DNA of 64,000 bases from Rhodopseudomonas sp. BAL398 (GCF_033001325.1 NZ_CP133111.1:2046001-2110000); one strand, 5' to 3'; positions 17,729 to 27,160 are shown, numbered from the stretch's first letter. Numbers and translations are program-made. The notes: generated by a model not told the origin, from the letters alone.

Positions 17729-19201
17729 TCATCGCGCGATTTCCCACGTCGTCACCGGCTTGCCGTCGGCATCCTTGCCGTCCTTGATCGCAATGCCCAT
17801 CGCGGCGAGCTCGTCGCGGATGCGGTCGGATTCGGCGAAGTCTTTTCGGGCGCGAGCGGCGGCGCGGGCGGCGATCTCTTTTTCGATTTCTCCGTTGCTC
17901 AGAGGCGTCGCCACAACCGTAACACTGCCGACCGAAGCTTGTGCGCTAGCCGCAGGAACGTTAATGCGCGCGCCGACCGGTCGGCGCGCAAGAACAGACT
18001 CTCGGTTCGAAAAACCGAGAAAGTTCATTGCAGCAGCCAGTTCTCCGAATCTCTTTTCTTTTCGTAGAGCATGCATCGCGGCAATTGCGCCAGATACATT
18101 GAGGTCATCGGCCAAACATTCGAGAATTTCAGACGAAACTTCCGCTGTGGGGATTGCCCCGTCAGTGTCGCGATACCAATCCCATAGCACCTTGTGATTC
18201 TCGTCCAACGCCTTGACTGTCCAATCAATCGGCGACCTGTAGTGCGTCTTGAGCATTGCTAGACGCAGTATTTCTCCGGCCCAGCTATCACCGCCAAACT
18301 TTTCCGTCTCCAGCAACTCCCTGATCGTCACGAAATTCCCCAGGCTCTTCGACATCTTCTCGCCTTCGACCTGCAGGAAGCCGTTGTGCATCCAGTAGTT
18401 CGCCATGGTCGGCGTGCCGTGGGCGCAGCGCGATTGGGCGATTTCGTTTTCGTGGTGCGGGAAGATCAAATCGAGGCCGCCGCCGTGGATGTCGAACACT
18501 TGACCCAGATAAGCGGCGCTCATCGCCGAGCATTCGATGTGCCAGCCGGGGCGGCCCCGGCCCCACGGGCTGTCCCAGCCGGGTTCGTTTTCTGACGACT
18601 GCTTCCACAGCACAAAATCGTTGGCGTGCTTCTTGTGCGAGTCGACCGCGATCCGGGCGCCGGCCTGCTGCTCGTCGAGCTTGCGGCCCGACAGCGCGCC
18701 GTAATCCGGCATCGACTGAGTATCGAACAGCACCTCGCCGCCGGCCTCATAGGCATGGCCGCGCGCGATCAACTGCTTGATCAGCGTCACCATGTCGGCC
18801 TTGCCGTCGGCGCGCGGCATCACGAAGTCGGTCGCCCGTGGCTCTACCGTCGGCCGCAGGCAGCCCAGCGCGTCGACGTCGGCGTGGAACTGGGCCTCGG
18901 TCTTCTCGGTAACCTTGCGGATCGCCTCGTTCAGCGGCAGGCCGGGAAAGTCGCGCGTGGCGCGATCGTTGATCTTGTCGTCGACGTCGGTGATGTTGCG
19001 GACATAGGTGACGTGGTTTTCGCCGTAGAGATGCCGCAGCAGCCGGAACAAGACGTCGAACACGATGACCGGCCTGGCATTGCCGATATGGGCGAAGTCG
19101 TAGACCGTCGGGCCGCAGACATACATCCGCACATTCTGCGGATCGATCGGGACGAAATCCCGCTTCTGCTTGGTCAACGTATCGTAGAGGCGCAACGCCA
19201 T
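17729..19201 (-). CDS. cysS: cysteinyl-tRNA synthetase
   Basis: A 490-aa class I synthetase charging tRNA-Cys. The zinc/active-site opening is [19 protein letters not shown], with HIGN as the HIGH motif, and KMSKSLGNF is present (KMSKS near residue 283). GWHIECSAM and [11 protein letters not shown] supply further zinc ligands. The DALR-like C-terminal part is present to the end. DNA encoding about residues 300-435 (roughly 17,890-18,300) is visibly more A/T-rich at third positions than the rest and carries an unusual linker rich in Ala, Val and Ser. This suggests a recombined segment, although the frame is intact. Confidence 0.95.
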   Translation of the reverse strand: MALRLYDTLTKQKRDFVPIDPQNVRMYVCGPTVYDFAHIGNARPVIVFDVLFRLLRHLYGENHVTYVRNITDVDDKINDRATRDFPGLPLNEAIRKVTEKTEAQFHADVDALGCLRPTVEPRATDFVMPRADGKADMVTLIKQLIARGHAYEAGGEVLFDTQSMPDYGALSGRKLDEQQAGARIAVDSHKKHANDFVLWKQSSENEPGWDSPWGRGRPGWHIECSAMSAAYLGQVFDIHGGGLDLIFPHHENEIAQSRCAHGTPTMANYWMHNGFLQVEGEKMSKSLGNFVTIRELLETEKFGGDSWAGEILRLAMLKTHYRSPIDWTVKALDENHKVLWDWYRDTDGAIPTAEVSSEILECLADDLNVSGAIAAMHALRKEKRFGELAAAMNFLGFSNRESVLARRPVGARINVPAASAQASVGSVTVVATPLSNGEIEKEIAARAAARARKDFAESDRIRDELAAMGIAIKDGKDADGKPVTTWEIAR

Positions 19202-19434
19202 GCTGTCCGTCCTTGCGGCCGGGCGTCCAATGATCTCGTGTGAGAAAAGACGGCCTCAGCCAGCTGTTCGCTAGCTCATAATCCCGCGGCAAATGCCACA
19301 AATTGCGAGAAAACCGTTCATCTGCGCACCATGATCTAGCCAAGGGGATTGCGTCAAGCCCGACGAACTCCCGAGGCGGCGATCCGGACCGTTTTCGGCC
19401 CCTGACAAGTCCGGCGCGGCGCCGGGACGGCCAT

Positions 19435-19452
19435 GGTTAATGATTCTTAACC
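19435..19452. promoter_or_regulatory. 18-bp dyad GGTTAA-N6-TTAACC
   Basis: Perfect 6-bp arms around 6 nt, centred about 54 nt upstream of the 19497 start. The spacing resembles, but does not equal, the TTAA-N7-TTAA motif of the alphaproteobacterial regulator CtrA. It is a plausible operator; the protein binding it is unknown. Confidence 0.4.
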
Positions 19453-19496
19453 TCTGGGGCCTATGCTGGGGCAGTCCTTCATTGATCCGGTGTGAC

Positions 19497-19799
19497 ATGA
19501 AATCCCTGACCGCGCTTCTGGCCTGCCTGTTCGTCGCCGCCGCTTCGGCCGCCTTTGCCGACAGCCGGGTGTTCATCATCGGCAATCAGACCGGCCATGG
19601 CGTCGACCAATGCCTGGCCAAAAGCGCGAAATGCGGCGCCCACGCCGCCCTGGCCTATTGCCAGTCGCGGGAATTCGCCCAGGCCACGGCCTATCGCCGG
19701 GTCGATCCCGACGAAATCACCGGATCGGTGCCGAAAACCGCCGGCAATTGCGCCGGCAGCGGCTGTACCGAATATGTCGCGATCACCTGCCAGCGCTGA
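19497..19799 (+). CDS. small secreted protein, unknown function
   Basis: A 100-aa protein with a clear signal peptide (MKSLTALLACLFVAAASAAFA, cleavage near residue 21). The mature part of about 79 residues contains six Cys (QCLAKSAKCG, AYCQSRE, GNCAGSGC, ITCQR), consistent with a disulfide-stabilised periplasmic domain. The in-frame upstream ATG at 19440 is rejected because it would bury the signal peptide. It stands alone between cysS (divergent) and the DUF2865 gene. I do not recognise a named family; it resembles short DUF4189-like secreted proteins, but only weakly. Confidence 0.75.
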   Translation: MKSLTALLACLFVAAASAAFADSRVFIIGNQTGHGVDQCLAKSAKCGAHAALAYCQSREFAQATAYRRVDPDEITGSVPKTAGNCAGSGCTEYVAITCQR

Positions 19800-19923
19800 G
19801 CCTTGCGGCGGCGCGGCTCTATCCCGCTGGATAATTGTGGGTTTTGCCACAGTGATACCCCGGAAACGACGTGACGCTGCCGCCTGGAGCGGCTAAGAGG
19901 CAGCGGCGTCGCGGCCTGGTCAG

Positions 19924-19975
19924 GTCCTGGTCGCAAGTCCTCGTGGCAAGTCATGGTCGCAAGTCCTGGTCGCAG
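19924..19975. repeat. tandem repeat, four 13-bp units
   Basis: Four consecutive units: GTCCTGGTCGCAA, GTCCTCGTGGCAA, GTCATGGTCGCAA and GTCCTGGTCGCAG. A partial unit precedes them. It lies in the non-coding stretch 19,800-20,056, about 80 nt before the DUF2865 gene. There are no spacers, so it is not a CRISPR. Confidence 0.85.
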
Positions 19976-20056
19976 GTATCGCGATGACCCCGGTCGCGCG
20001 GATTGCTGCGGCGGTTCTGCGGGTCGCCGGTATCGCCTTCGCTCGGAATCCTTTGA

Positions 20057-21175
20057 ATGCCGGATATGTTCAAGACCCCCTCCTTCGCCCCGCGACGCCA
20101 TTGGCTGACGGCCATCGTGCTGCTGGGGCTGTCGACGCTGAGCCCTGCCGCCTTCGCGCAGCAGGGCTATCCGCAGCAAGGCTATCCTCAGCAAGGCGGC
20201 CAGCCCAATCCGATGTGTCCGCGGCTGGAGGCGCAGCTCGCCTCAATCGACCGCGGCGGCGGCGATCCGGCCAAGGCCGAGCAGATCCGCCGCTTCGAAG
20301 ACGCAGCCTCCCGGCAGCAGCGCGAACTCGATCGGGTGTCGCAGCAGGCCAAGCGGATGGGCTGCGACAGTTCGGGTTTCTTCTCGATGTTCAACGGCCA
20401 GTCGGCCGAGTGCGGCCCGCTCAACAACCAGATCCAGCAGATGCGCGGCAATCTCGACCAGATCACCGCCAGCCTGGAGCGGCTGCGCGTTGGCGGCGGT
20501 AATCCCGATCGCGACAATCAGCGCCGCTCGGTGCTGCTGGCGCTGGCGCAGAACAATTGCGGGCCGCAATACGCCAATCAGGCCCGCGAATCCGGCAGTT
20601 TCCTCGACAATCTGTTCGGCAACAACGGCGGCAATGGCGGCGCCGACATCGCCCCGCCGCCGGCCGGCGAACTCGGGCCGCGGGCCGGCACCTTCCGCAC
20701 CGTGTGCGCGCGCAGCTGCGACGGCTATTATTTCCCGATCTCCTTCGCCACCGTGCCGGGCCGCTTCGCCGACGACGAGATGACCTGCAAGAATCTGTGC
20801 CCGGCCGCCGACGCCACGCTGTTCACCTATCGCAATCCCGGCGAGGACATGCACCAGGCAGTCTCGATCAACGGCACGCCCTATGCCTCGACGCCCAATG
20901 CGTTCCGCTACCGCAAGGAATTCATTCCGACCTGTTCGTGCAAGGCGGCGGGCCAGACCTGGTCGGAAGCGCTGAAGAACATCGACAATAAGTCCGCGGT
21001 CCCAAATGGCGATATCATCGTCACCGAGGAGAGCGCCAAGAAGATGGCCCAGCCCAAAGCCGCGCCGAAGTCGAGCGCAGCACCGGCCGCCACCCCGGCC
21101 GCCGCGCCCGCCGCCGCCGATCCCAACAAGCCGATCCGCTCCGTCGGGCCGACCTATCTGCCCACCGTGCGCTGA
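20057..21175 (+). CDS. DUF2865 domain secreted protein
   Basis: A 372-aa exported protein. After a signal peptide (cleavage near SPAAFA|QQ, about residue 35) come YPQQG repeats (QGYPQQGYPQQGGQ) and then a helical Cys-containing region (MCPRLEAQL, MGCDSSGFF, AECGPLNNQ). The DUF2865 core (FRTVCARSCDGYYFPISF, MTCKNLCPAADATLF, FIPTCSCKA) runs from about residue 215 to 305. The C-terminus is a low-complexity Ala/Pro/Lys tail. Paired Cys suggest periplasmic disulfides. The family is typical of Rhizobiales, with no known function. Confidence 0.85.
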   Translation: MPDMFKTPSFAPRRHWLTAIVLLGLSTLSPAAFAQQGYPQQGYPQQGGQPNPMCPRLEAQLASIDRGGGDPAKAEQIRRFEDAASRQQRELDRVSQQAKRMGCDSSGFFSMFNGQSAECGPLNNQIQQMRGNLDQITASLERLRVGGGNPDRDNQRRSVLLALAQNNCGPQYANQARESGSFLDNLFGNNGGNGGADIAPPPAGELGPRAGTFRTVCARSCDGYYFPISFATVPGRFADDEMTCKNLCPAADATLFTYRNPGEDMHQAVSINGTPYASTPNAFRYRKEFIPTCSCKAAGQTWSEALKNIDNKSAVPNGDIIVTEESAKKMAQPKAAPKSSAAPAATPAAAPAAADPNKPIRSVGPTYLPTVR

Positions 21176-21186
21176 GGCCTCCGCCC

Positions 21187-21237
21187 GCGAGATCCCGGTT
21201 TCGCTCGCCGCTGACGCGGCGCGCGCTCCGGAATGAC
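21187..21237. repeat. half copy of the GTCATTCCGGGG repeat
   Basis: The sequence GAGATCCCGGTTTCGCTC...GCTCCGGAATGAC matches the right half of the elements at 15154 and 35888, without the left arm. It lies between the convergent DUF2865 and nadE genes. Confidence 0.6.
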
Positions 21238-21308
21238 GGATCGCAGCAAGAACCCCGAAGCTGGGTCCCGGTTCTGCGAAGCGGCATGCATGCCGCATCG
21301 CGCCCGCC

Positions 21309-23060
21309 CTACCCCTCGAACGCCTCGCTGGAGGCGCGGCCGGCGCGGCTCACCAACGTCTCGTCGGGCGCGGCTGGCGCTTCGCCGGGATCGCGAAACT
21401 TGTTGGTGATCGGGTAGCGGCGGTCGCGGCCGAAATTCTTGCGGGTGACTTTGACGCCGGGGGCGGCCTGGCGGCGCTTGTATTCGGCGATGTTCAACAG
21501 CCGGTCGATGCGCAGCACAGTGTCGCGATCGAAGCCGGCGGCAATGATGTCGGCCAGCGGCTCCTCGCGCTCCACCAGCCGCTCCAGAATGCCATCGAGG
21601 ATGTCGTAGGGCGGCAGCGAATCCTGGTCGGTCTGGTCCTCGCGCAATTCGGCGGTCGGCGGCCTGGTGATGATGTTGACCGGGATCACCTCGCCGGACG
21701 GCCCCAGCGCGCCGTCGGGTTTCCAGCCGTTGCGCAGCGTGCTCAGCCGAAACACCTGGGTCTTGTAAAGATCCTTGATCGGGTTGAAGCCGCCATTCAT
21801 GTCGCCATACAGCGTGGCGTAGCCGACCGACATTTCCGACTTGTTGCCGGTGGTCACCACCATCGCGCCGGTCTTGTTGGAGATCGCCATCAACAGCGTG
21901 CCGCGGGTACGGGCCTGCAGGTTTTCCTCGGTGATGTCGCGCGGCAGGCCTTTGAAAGTGTCTTTGAGGATGTCCTCGAAGCCGTTGACGGCGGCGGCGA
22001 TCGGCAGCACCTCGTAGCCGATGCCGAGCCTGGTCGCGAGCTCGGCGGCGTCGTCGAGCGAGACCTGCGCGGTGAAGCGGAACGGCAGCATCACGCCGCG
22101 CACCCGCTCGGCGCCCAGCGCGTCGACGGCGATCGCCGCGCACAGCGCCGAATCGATGCCGCCGGAGACGCCCATCAGCACGCCGGGAAAGCCGTTCTTG
22201 CGCACATAATCGCGCAGGCCCAGCACGCAGGCGGCGTAGTCGGCCTCGTCCTCGTCCGGCAGCTTGGCGATCGGCCCGTCACAGCGCCAGCCGGCATCGC
22301 CCTTGACCATCCGCAGCGTGGTCACGCTTTCGACAAAGGCCGGCAGCTGCGCCCCCAGCGTGCGGTCGGCATTGAGCACGAAGGAGCCGCCGTCGAACAC
22401 CAATTCGTCCTGGCCGCCGACCTGGTTGAGATAGACCAGCGGCAGGTCGCTCTCGGTGACCCGCGCCACCGACACCGACAGCCGCATATCGGCCTTTTCG
22501 CGGGTATAGGGCGAACCATTGGGCACGATCAGGAATTCGGCGCCGGTCTCGGCCAGGCACTCGACCACGTTTTCGTAGTCGGCGGATTCCTCCATCCAGG
22601 TGTCTTCGCAGATCGGCACGCCGATGCGGACGCCGCGGATCGTCACCGGGCCGGATACCGGGCCGCGACAAAACACCCGCTTCTCGTCGAACACGCCGTA
22701 ATTCGGCAGATTGACCTTGTAACGCAGCGCCGCGATCCGCCCGCCATCGAGCAGCGCGCAGGCATTATAGAGCTTGCCGCCATCGACCCAGGGGGTGCCG
22801 ATCAGCACCGCCGGCCCCTCGCCGACGGTGTCGCGCGCCAGCTGCTCGATCGCCGCACGGCAGGCGGCCTGGAACGAGGGCTTCAGCACCAGATCCTCGG
22901 GCGGATAGCCGGCGACGAACAATTCGGGAAACACGATCAGATCGGCGCCGTCGGCCGCCGCCTGCGCCCGCGCGGCGCGTGCCATCGCGGCATTGCCCGC
23001 GATGTCGCCGACCGTGGGATTGAGCTGCGCCAGGGTGATGGTGAATTGGGTGTCGGTCAT
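21309..23060 (-). CDS. nadE: glutamine-dependent NAD+ synthetase
   Basis: A 583-aa two-domain enzyme that amidates deamido-NAD using glutamine ammonia. The N-terminal nitrilase-like glutaminase has the Glu-Lys-Cys triad: Glu in FPELFVAGYPPEDL, Lys in YKVNLPNYGVFDEKR and Cys in VPICEDTWMEE. The C-terminal synthetase has the ATP-pyrophosphatase loop GVSGGIDSALCAAIA, TTGNKSEMSVGY and TAELREDQTDQDSLP. The start is placed at ATG 23060 (MTDTQFTITLAQLNPTVGD); the longer frame to 23201 runs into repeat DNA. Confidence 0.95.
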   Translation of the reverse strand: MTDTQFTITLAQLNPTVGDIAGNAAMARAARAQAAADGADLIVFPELFVAGYPPEDLVLKPSFQAACRAAIEQLARDTVGEGPAVLIGTPWVDGGKLYNACALLDGGRIAALRYKVNLPNYGVFDEKRVFCRGPVSGPVTIRGVRIGVPICEDTWMEESADYENVVECLAETGAEFLIVPNGSPYTREKADMRLSVSVARVTESDLPLVYLNQVGGQDELVFDGGSFVLNADRTLGAQLPAFVESVTTLRMVKGDAGWRCDGPIAKLPDEDEADYAACVLGLRDYVRKNGFPGVLMGVSGGIDSALCAAIAVDALGAERVRGVMLPFRFTAQVSLDDAAELATRLGIGYEVLPIAAAVNGFEDILKDTFKGLPRDITEENLQARTRGTLLMAISNKTGAMVVTTGNKSEMSVGYATLYGDMNGGFNPIKDLYKTQVFRLSTLRNGWKPDGALGPSGEVIPVNIITRPPTAELREDQTDQDSLPPYDILDGILERLVEREEPLADIIAAGFDRDTVLRIDRLLNIAEYKRRQAAPGVKVTRKNFGRDRRYPITNKFRDPGEAPAAPDETLVSRAGRASSEAFEG

Positions 23061-23163
23061 GGCCAAGATGTAGCTGGCGGCGGCGGGCTTCGCAATGTGG
23101 GGCGGCGGCATCACACCTCCCCGTGCCGACGATCGCATCTGAAAACCTGCAGCTGCGGCGGGC

Positions 23164-23431
23164 GCCATCCCTCCCCCTTGTGGGGAGGGTGACCCGCCCA
23201 CTTGGGCGGGTCGGGTGGGGGGACGCGGGCACAGTGCTTGTGGCTCCCCCCACCCGACCCGGCTTCGCTGCGCTCGCCGGGCCGTCCTCCCCGCAAGGGG
23301 GAGGGATCAGAGCGCGCTCCCTCTCCCATGGGGAGAGGGTTGGGATGAGGGGTACAACCTCTCGTCGTGCCGTGCCCCCTCACCCGCCCGGCTTCGCCGG
23401 CGACCTCTCCCCGGTGGGGAGAGGTGGGCAG
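23164..23431. repeat. block of GC-rich inverted repeats (CCCTCCCC/GGGGAGGG and CTCTCCCC/GGGGAGAG types)
   Basis: At least four short palindromic modules in a row: CCCTCCCCCTTGTGGGGAGGG, TCCTCCCCGCAAGGGGGAGGG, CCCTCTCCCATGGGGAGAGGG and CCTCTCCCCGGTGGGGAGAGG. Further pairing occurs between CACCCGACCC-type and GGGTCGGGTG-type stretches. It occupies the gap between nadE and dgkA. Such blocks are widespread in Bradyrhizobiaceae genomes; no coding sequence is supported. Confidence 0.85.
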
Positions 23432-23448
23432 AACAGCAGCGCCGATGA

Positions 23449-23802
23449 CTACAGCAGCCCCACGCGCTCACCGAGCGCGAACAGCCAGAATAGGCCGGCC
23501 ATTGCCAAAGCCACGCCGACGGCGGCGGAGCCCATGTCCTTGACCCGGCCGATCTGCGGATCCTGTTCGGTGGTCAGGCGATCGGCCAGTTTCTCGATCG
23601 CGGTGTTGAGCAATTCGACCACCAGCACCAGCACCACGACGGCGATCAGCTCGACGCGGCGCATCGCGGTGGCGCCGACCAAAAAGGCCAGCGGCACTGC
23701 CAGCGCCAGCGCGATCAGCTCCTCGCGGATCGCCTGTTCGGAGCGGATCGCGAAGGCCAGCCCATTGCGGGAATTGATCGTCGCCCGCCAGAACCGCAGC
23801 AT
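23449..23802 (-). CDS. dgkA: diacylglycerol kinase, integral membrane type
   Basis: A 117-aa DgkA (PF01219), which phosphorylates diacylglycerol to phosphatidate in the inner membrane, recycling lipid from envelope glucan synthesis. An N-terminal amphipathic part (RATINSRNGLAFAIRSEQAIREE) is followed by three hydrophobic helices. The catalytic signature VELLNTAIEKLADRLT with KDMGSAAV matches E. coli DgkA (VEILNSAIE...). The true start is ATG 23802; the open frame continues to 24213 but only as antiphase of the DAHP synthase gene. Confidence 0.92.
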   Translation of the reverse strand: MLRFWRATINSRNGLAFAIRSEQAIREELIALALAVPLAFLVGATAMRRVELIAVVVLVLVVELLNTAIEKLADRLTTEQDPQIGRVKDMGSAAVGVALAMAGLFWLFALGERVGLL

Positions 23803-23827
23803 TATCTTGCCGCTTCGCGCATGATCA

Positions 23828-23858
23828 GGCCCGAAAATCGAAATCCGTTTTTCGGGCC
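23828..23858. terminator. hairpin between DAHP synthase and dgkA
   Basis: A 10-bp perfect stem, GGCCCGAAAA (23828-23837) with TTTTCGGGCC (23849-23858), and an 11-nt loop, just after the DAHP synthase stop on the minus strand. There is no clean U-run after the stem, so termination is plausible but not certain. Confidence 0.5.
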
Positions 23859-23864
23859 CATGCG

Positions 23865-25253
23865 CTACAGCCCCGCGGCGGCCGGCAGCGGATTGGCCTT
23901 GCGGATACGGCCCTGCTTCAACAATTCGGCGATCAGGAAGGCGATGTCGATCGACTGGCCGGCATTGAGTCGCGGATCGCAGGCGGTGTGGTAGCGATTG
24001 TGCAGATCCTCGTCGATGATCGCGCGCGCGCCGCCGATGCATTCGGTGACGTCCTGCCCGGTCATTTCCAGATGCACGCCGCCGGCATGGCTGCCTTCGG
24101 CGGCGTGGATGGTGAAGAACGACTTCACCTCCGACAGGATGCGGTCGAACGGCCGGGTCTTGTAGCCGGAATTCGACGTGATGGTGTTGCCGTGCATCGG
24201 ATCGCACGACCACACCACTTTGCGGCCCTCGCGCTGCACGGCGCGGATCATCGCCGGCAGATGATCGCCGACCTTGTCGGCACCGAAGCGGCCGATCAGC
24301 GTCAGCCGGCCGGGCTCGTTAGCCGGATTGAGCACGTCGATCAGCTTCAACAATTCATCGGGCTTCAGCGACGGGCCGCATTTCAGCCCGATCGGATTCT
24401 TGATGCCGCGGAAATATTCGATATGGGCGTGGTCGAGCTGCCGGGTGCGATCGCCGATCCACAGCATGTGGCCGCTCGTCGCGTACCAATCGCCGGTGGT
24501 GGAATCGACCCGCGTGAAGGCCTGCTCATAGCCGAGCAGCAGCGCCTCGTGGCTGGTGTAGAAATCGGTGGTACCGAGCGAGGAATCGACCGCGAAGGTC
24601 AGCCCGCAAGCGCGCATGAAATCCAGCGCGCCGGAGACCCGGTCGGCCAGATCCGCATAGGCCTTGGACTGCGGCGAGCCGGACACCGATTGCAGCATCC
24701 ATTGATGCACATTCTCGACGCTGGCATAGCCGCCCTTGGCGAAGGCGCGCAGCAGGTTCAGCGTCGCCGCCGACTGCCGATAGGCATCCATCTGGCGCCG
24801 CGGATCGGGAATCCGCGCCTCCGGCGTGAAGCCGATGTCGTTGATAATGTCGCCGCGATAGCTCGGCAATTCGACGCCGTCGCGCTTTTCGGTGTTGGAC
24901 GAGCGCGGCTTGGCGAATTGGCCGGCGATGCGGCCGACCTTCACCACCGGCGAGGCGCCCGCATAGGTCAGCACGATCGCCATCTGCAGGAACACCCTGA
25001 ACAGATCGCGGATATTGTTGGCGCCATGTTCGGCGAAGCTTTCGGCGCAATCGCCGCCCTGCAGCAGGAAGGCTTCACCGGCGCAAACCCGGGCCAGCTC
25101 CTTCTTCAGGTTGCGCGCCTCACCTGCAAAAACCAGCGGCGGAAACGTCGCCAGCTGCGCCTCGACATCCGCCAATGCTTTCGCATCCGGATAAGACGGC
25201 ATCTGCTGAACCGGCTTGCTGCGCCAGCTGTCGGGTGTCCAGCGTTCGGACAT
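23865..25253 (-). CDS. class II 3-deoxy-7-phosphoheptulonate synthase (DAHP synthase)
   Basis: A 462-aa plant/Mycobacterium-type (class II, PF01474) DAHP synthase, which joins phosphoenolpyruvate and erythrose 4-phosphate to open the shikimate pathway. Family blocks include [69 protein letters not shown] and [18 protein letters not shown]. The start is ATG 25253 with GGAG 8 nt upstream; an ORF extension to 25511 is rejected. A hairpin lies between the likely promoter and the start (see 25275-25299). Confidence 0.95.
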   Translation of the reverse strand: MSERWTPDSWRSKPVQQMPSYPDAKALADVEAQLATFPPLVFAGEARNLKKELARVCAGEAFLLQGGDCAESFAEHGANNIRDLFRVFLQMAIVLTYAGASPVVKVGRIAGQFAKPRSSNTEKRDGVELPSYRGDIINDIGFTPEARIPDPRRQMDAYRQSAATLNLLRAFAKGGYASVENVHQWMLQSVSGSPQSKAYADLADRVSGALDFMRACGLTFAVDSSLGTTDFYTSHEALLLGYEQAFTRVDSTTGDWYATSGHMLWIGDRTRQLDHAHIEYFRGIKNPIGLKCGPSLKPDELLKLIDVLNPANEPGRLTLIGRFGADKVGDHLPAMIRAVQREGRKVVWSCDPMHGNTITSNSGYKTRPFDRILSEVKSFFTIHAAEGSHAGGVHLEMTGQDVTECIGGARAIIDEDLHNRYHTACDPRLNAGQSIDIAFLIAELLKQGRIRKANPLPAAAGL

Positions 25254-25274
25254 GGGACCAACTCCTGAATGAAA

Positions 25275-25299
25275 ACCGCCGCTTAACGAAAGCGGCGGT
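25275..25299 (-). promoter_or_regulatory. terminator-like hairpin in the DAHP synthase leader
   Basis: Read on the minus strand, ACCGCCGCTT-TCGTT-AAGCGGCGGT followed by TTTTC: a perfect 10-bp stem with a short U-run, ending about 18 nt before the ribosome-binding site region of the DAHP synthase start. A TATAAG box lies just upstream (about 25307-25312). It could be an attenuator or an mRNA-protecting stem; no leader peptide with a stop was found. Confidence 0.45.
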
Positions 25300-25312
25300 G
25301 GCCGCCTTATAC

Positions 25313-25816
25313 ACAGGCTGGTCGCCGACCGCCAGTTGGAAATCGGTCGTCTGACGCAACCCGTTGCGGCTAAAGTCGAATTTGGCGTTCCGGGACGGCG
25401 GCGGGGCGCCCAACGGCCGTCGCGATGGCTGCGCGCCACGACATCGGCGCGAAGGAGTGACGAGCGACGGCAATTTGTCGCCCCCTCCTCGCCGGCGTCG
25501 GACAAGCGCACCGCGTCTGCGCTCGCCGCGCGTCACATATCTTTCGGAATGCGCCGGACTAACTGTCCGAAGCGCCGCGACTAATGATCGCAATCCGGTG
25601 ATCAGCCCGGTCGGCATTCTGCGTAGCAGACAGCTTCGCTATTGGATCTCGACCTCGCGGCTCCACCTCGTTCATCCAGATACCGCTCGGCAATTCCCAG
25701 ACGGACGACAAATGTACTTAGCGCGAGGATGACGGCGCAATTCTCCGTTGCGTTGAACCTTGCCTTAAGCTTCTCAAATTACGAGTAGTGAGATTACAAA
25801 CAGAGGTGCATTCATC
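25313..25816. other. non-coding divergent region
   Basis: About 500 bp between the DAHP synthase leader and the TadG-like gene. No convincing ORF was found; frames here are antisense or extension artefacts. The part nearest 25,800 is A/T-rich, and AGAGG lies about 11 nt before the 25817 start. No repeat of the families seen elsewhere was found. Confidence 0.5.
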
Positions 25817-27160
25817 ATGCTACCTATTTCAAATCTCGCGCGACGATTTTACCGCAACGAGAACGGCAATATTGCCGTCATATTCGCCTTGGCGCTGCTG
25901 CCGGTCTTGATACTCATTGGATGCGCGGTCGATTATGCACGCGCCACTCAACTTCGCGCCAAATTACAGGCTGCCGCCGACGCGGCGAGCATCGCCGCGG
26001 TCGCACGACAATCGGAGACCGCCAAGGCCTTCTTGCAAATGACGAAAGATGGCGAGGTTGAAGGCGGAGCCACCGAGGCAAAGCTCATGTTCGATGGAAA
26101 CATCGATGGCCTCACCGGCTTCACCCTGAAAGAGTTCAAGGCGACGGTCAAAAAGAGCTCGTCGCAATTGACCGCCGTCACTGAATTCACGGCGGATGTT
26201 CCGACGATGTTTCTTGGCGTGATCAACAAAACGGTTCTGACCATTGGCGGAAGTTCGACCTCGACCTCGGGCATGCCGCTCTATATCGACTTCTACCTTC
26301 TGCTCGACAACTCGCCGTCGATGGGCGTGGGTGCGACAAAGGCCGACGTCGACATCATGGTCGAGGCTACGAAGAACAAGTCCTCAGATTCCAAATGCGC
26401 CTTCGCCTGCCACGACACCGAGAATTCAAATAATTATTACAAGCTTGCCAAGAGCAAAGGTGTAAAAATGCGGATCGACCGGCTGCGCGACGCCACCGTT
26501 CAGTTGATGGATACGGCGCGCAGCACCGCGACCTATTCAGACCAGTACCGCATGGCGATTTATGACTTCAACCGGTCCGCCTCGGCTGCACAGTCGGCCG
26601 CCGTCAGGAAGCTCGGGGCTCTCACCTCCAACATGTCCGACGCCAAGATTGCCGCCAGCTCCACCGACCTGATGACCGTGAATGGCCAGAACGAGTACAA
26701 CGATCAGGACACCAGTTTCACCGAAATCTTCAAGGCGATGGACAAGGAGATCCCCGCGGCCGGCCCAGGCACGAAGAATGCGCCGCAGAAATACCTCTTC
26801 TTTGTTTCCGATGGCGTCGCCGATGAAGCCAATTCCAGTTGCGCCAAAAAGAAGACCGGAAACCGCTGTCAGTCCCCGATCAACACAAAGCTCTGCCAGA
26901 CCATCAAAGACAGCGACGTCAAGATCGCGGTCCTCTACACCACCTATCTCGAGCTCCCCACCAACGATTGGTACAAGGAGTGGATTGCGCCTTTCAACAA
27001 GGGGCCTTTTGGCCCGTCGCCGAACAGCGAAATCGCCAACAACATGAGAGCCTGCTCTTCGGACGGCCTGTATTTCGAGGTCAGTCAGGACGAAGACATT
27101 TCTGCCGCGATGAATGCGCTATTTCAAAAGGCCGTCGCCAATGCCCGCATCTCTCGCTGA
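25817..27160 (+). CDS. TadE/TadG-like pilus-associated protein with vWA domain
   Basis: A 447-aa membrane-anchored protein. The N-terminus (YRNENGNIAVIFALALLPVLILIGCAVDYARATQLRAKLQAAADAA) is the TadE/TadG prepilin-like helix with the usual AADAA tail. A von Willebrand A domain follows, from about residue 154 (YIDFYLLLDNSPSMGVG), with a MIDAS-type D-x-S-x-S; FFVSDGVAD is the second metal-site region. A Cys pair occurs in CAFACHD. TadG proteins belong to Flp/Tad pilus systems, but no other tad gene is nearby. The gene is less GC-rich than its neighbours. An M50 protease gene follows after 62 bp. Confidence 0.85.
   Translation: MLPISNLARRFYRNENGNIAVIFALALLPVLILIGCAVDYARATQLRAKLQAAADAASIAAVARQSETAKAFLQMTKDGEVEGGATEAKLMFDGNIDGLTGFTLKEFKATVKKSSSQLTAVTEFTADVPTMFLGVINKTVLTIGGSSTSTSGMPLYIDFYLLLDNSPSMGVGATKADVDIMVEATKNKSSDSKCAFACHDTENSNNYYKLAKSKGVKMRIDRLRDATVQLMDTARSTATYSDQYRMAIYDFNRSASAAQSAAVRKLGALTSNMSDAKIAASSTDLMTVNGQNEYNDQDTSFTEIFKAMDKEIPAAGPGTKNAPQKYLFFVSDGVADEANSSCAKKKTGNRCQSPINTKLCQTIKDSDVKIAVLYTTYLELPTNDWYKEWIAPFNKGPFGPSPNSEIANNMRACSSDGLYFEVSQDEDISAAMNALFQKAVANARISR

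Noticed and set aside
19924-19975. CRISPR array
   Set aside because: Units are 13 bp and contiguous with no spacers, and no cas gene is present.
25120-25617. Aromatic-rich leader peptide for attenuation before the DAHP synthase
   Set aside because: The frame has Phe and Trp codons near the hairpin but no stop before or in the hairpin, and it runs on into the gene out of frame.
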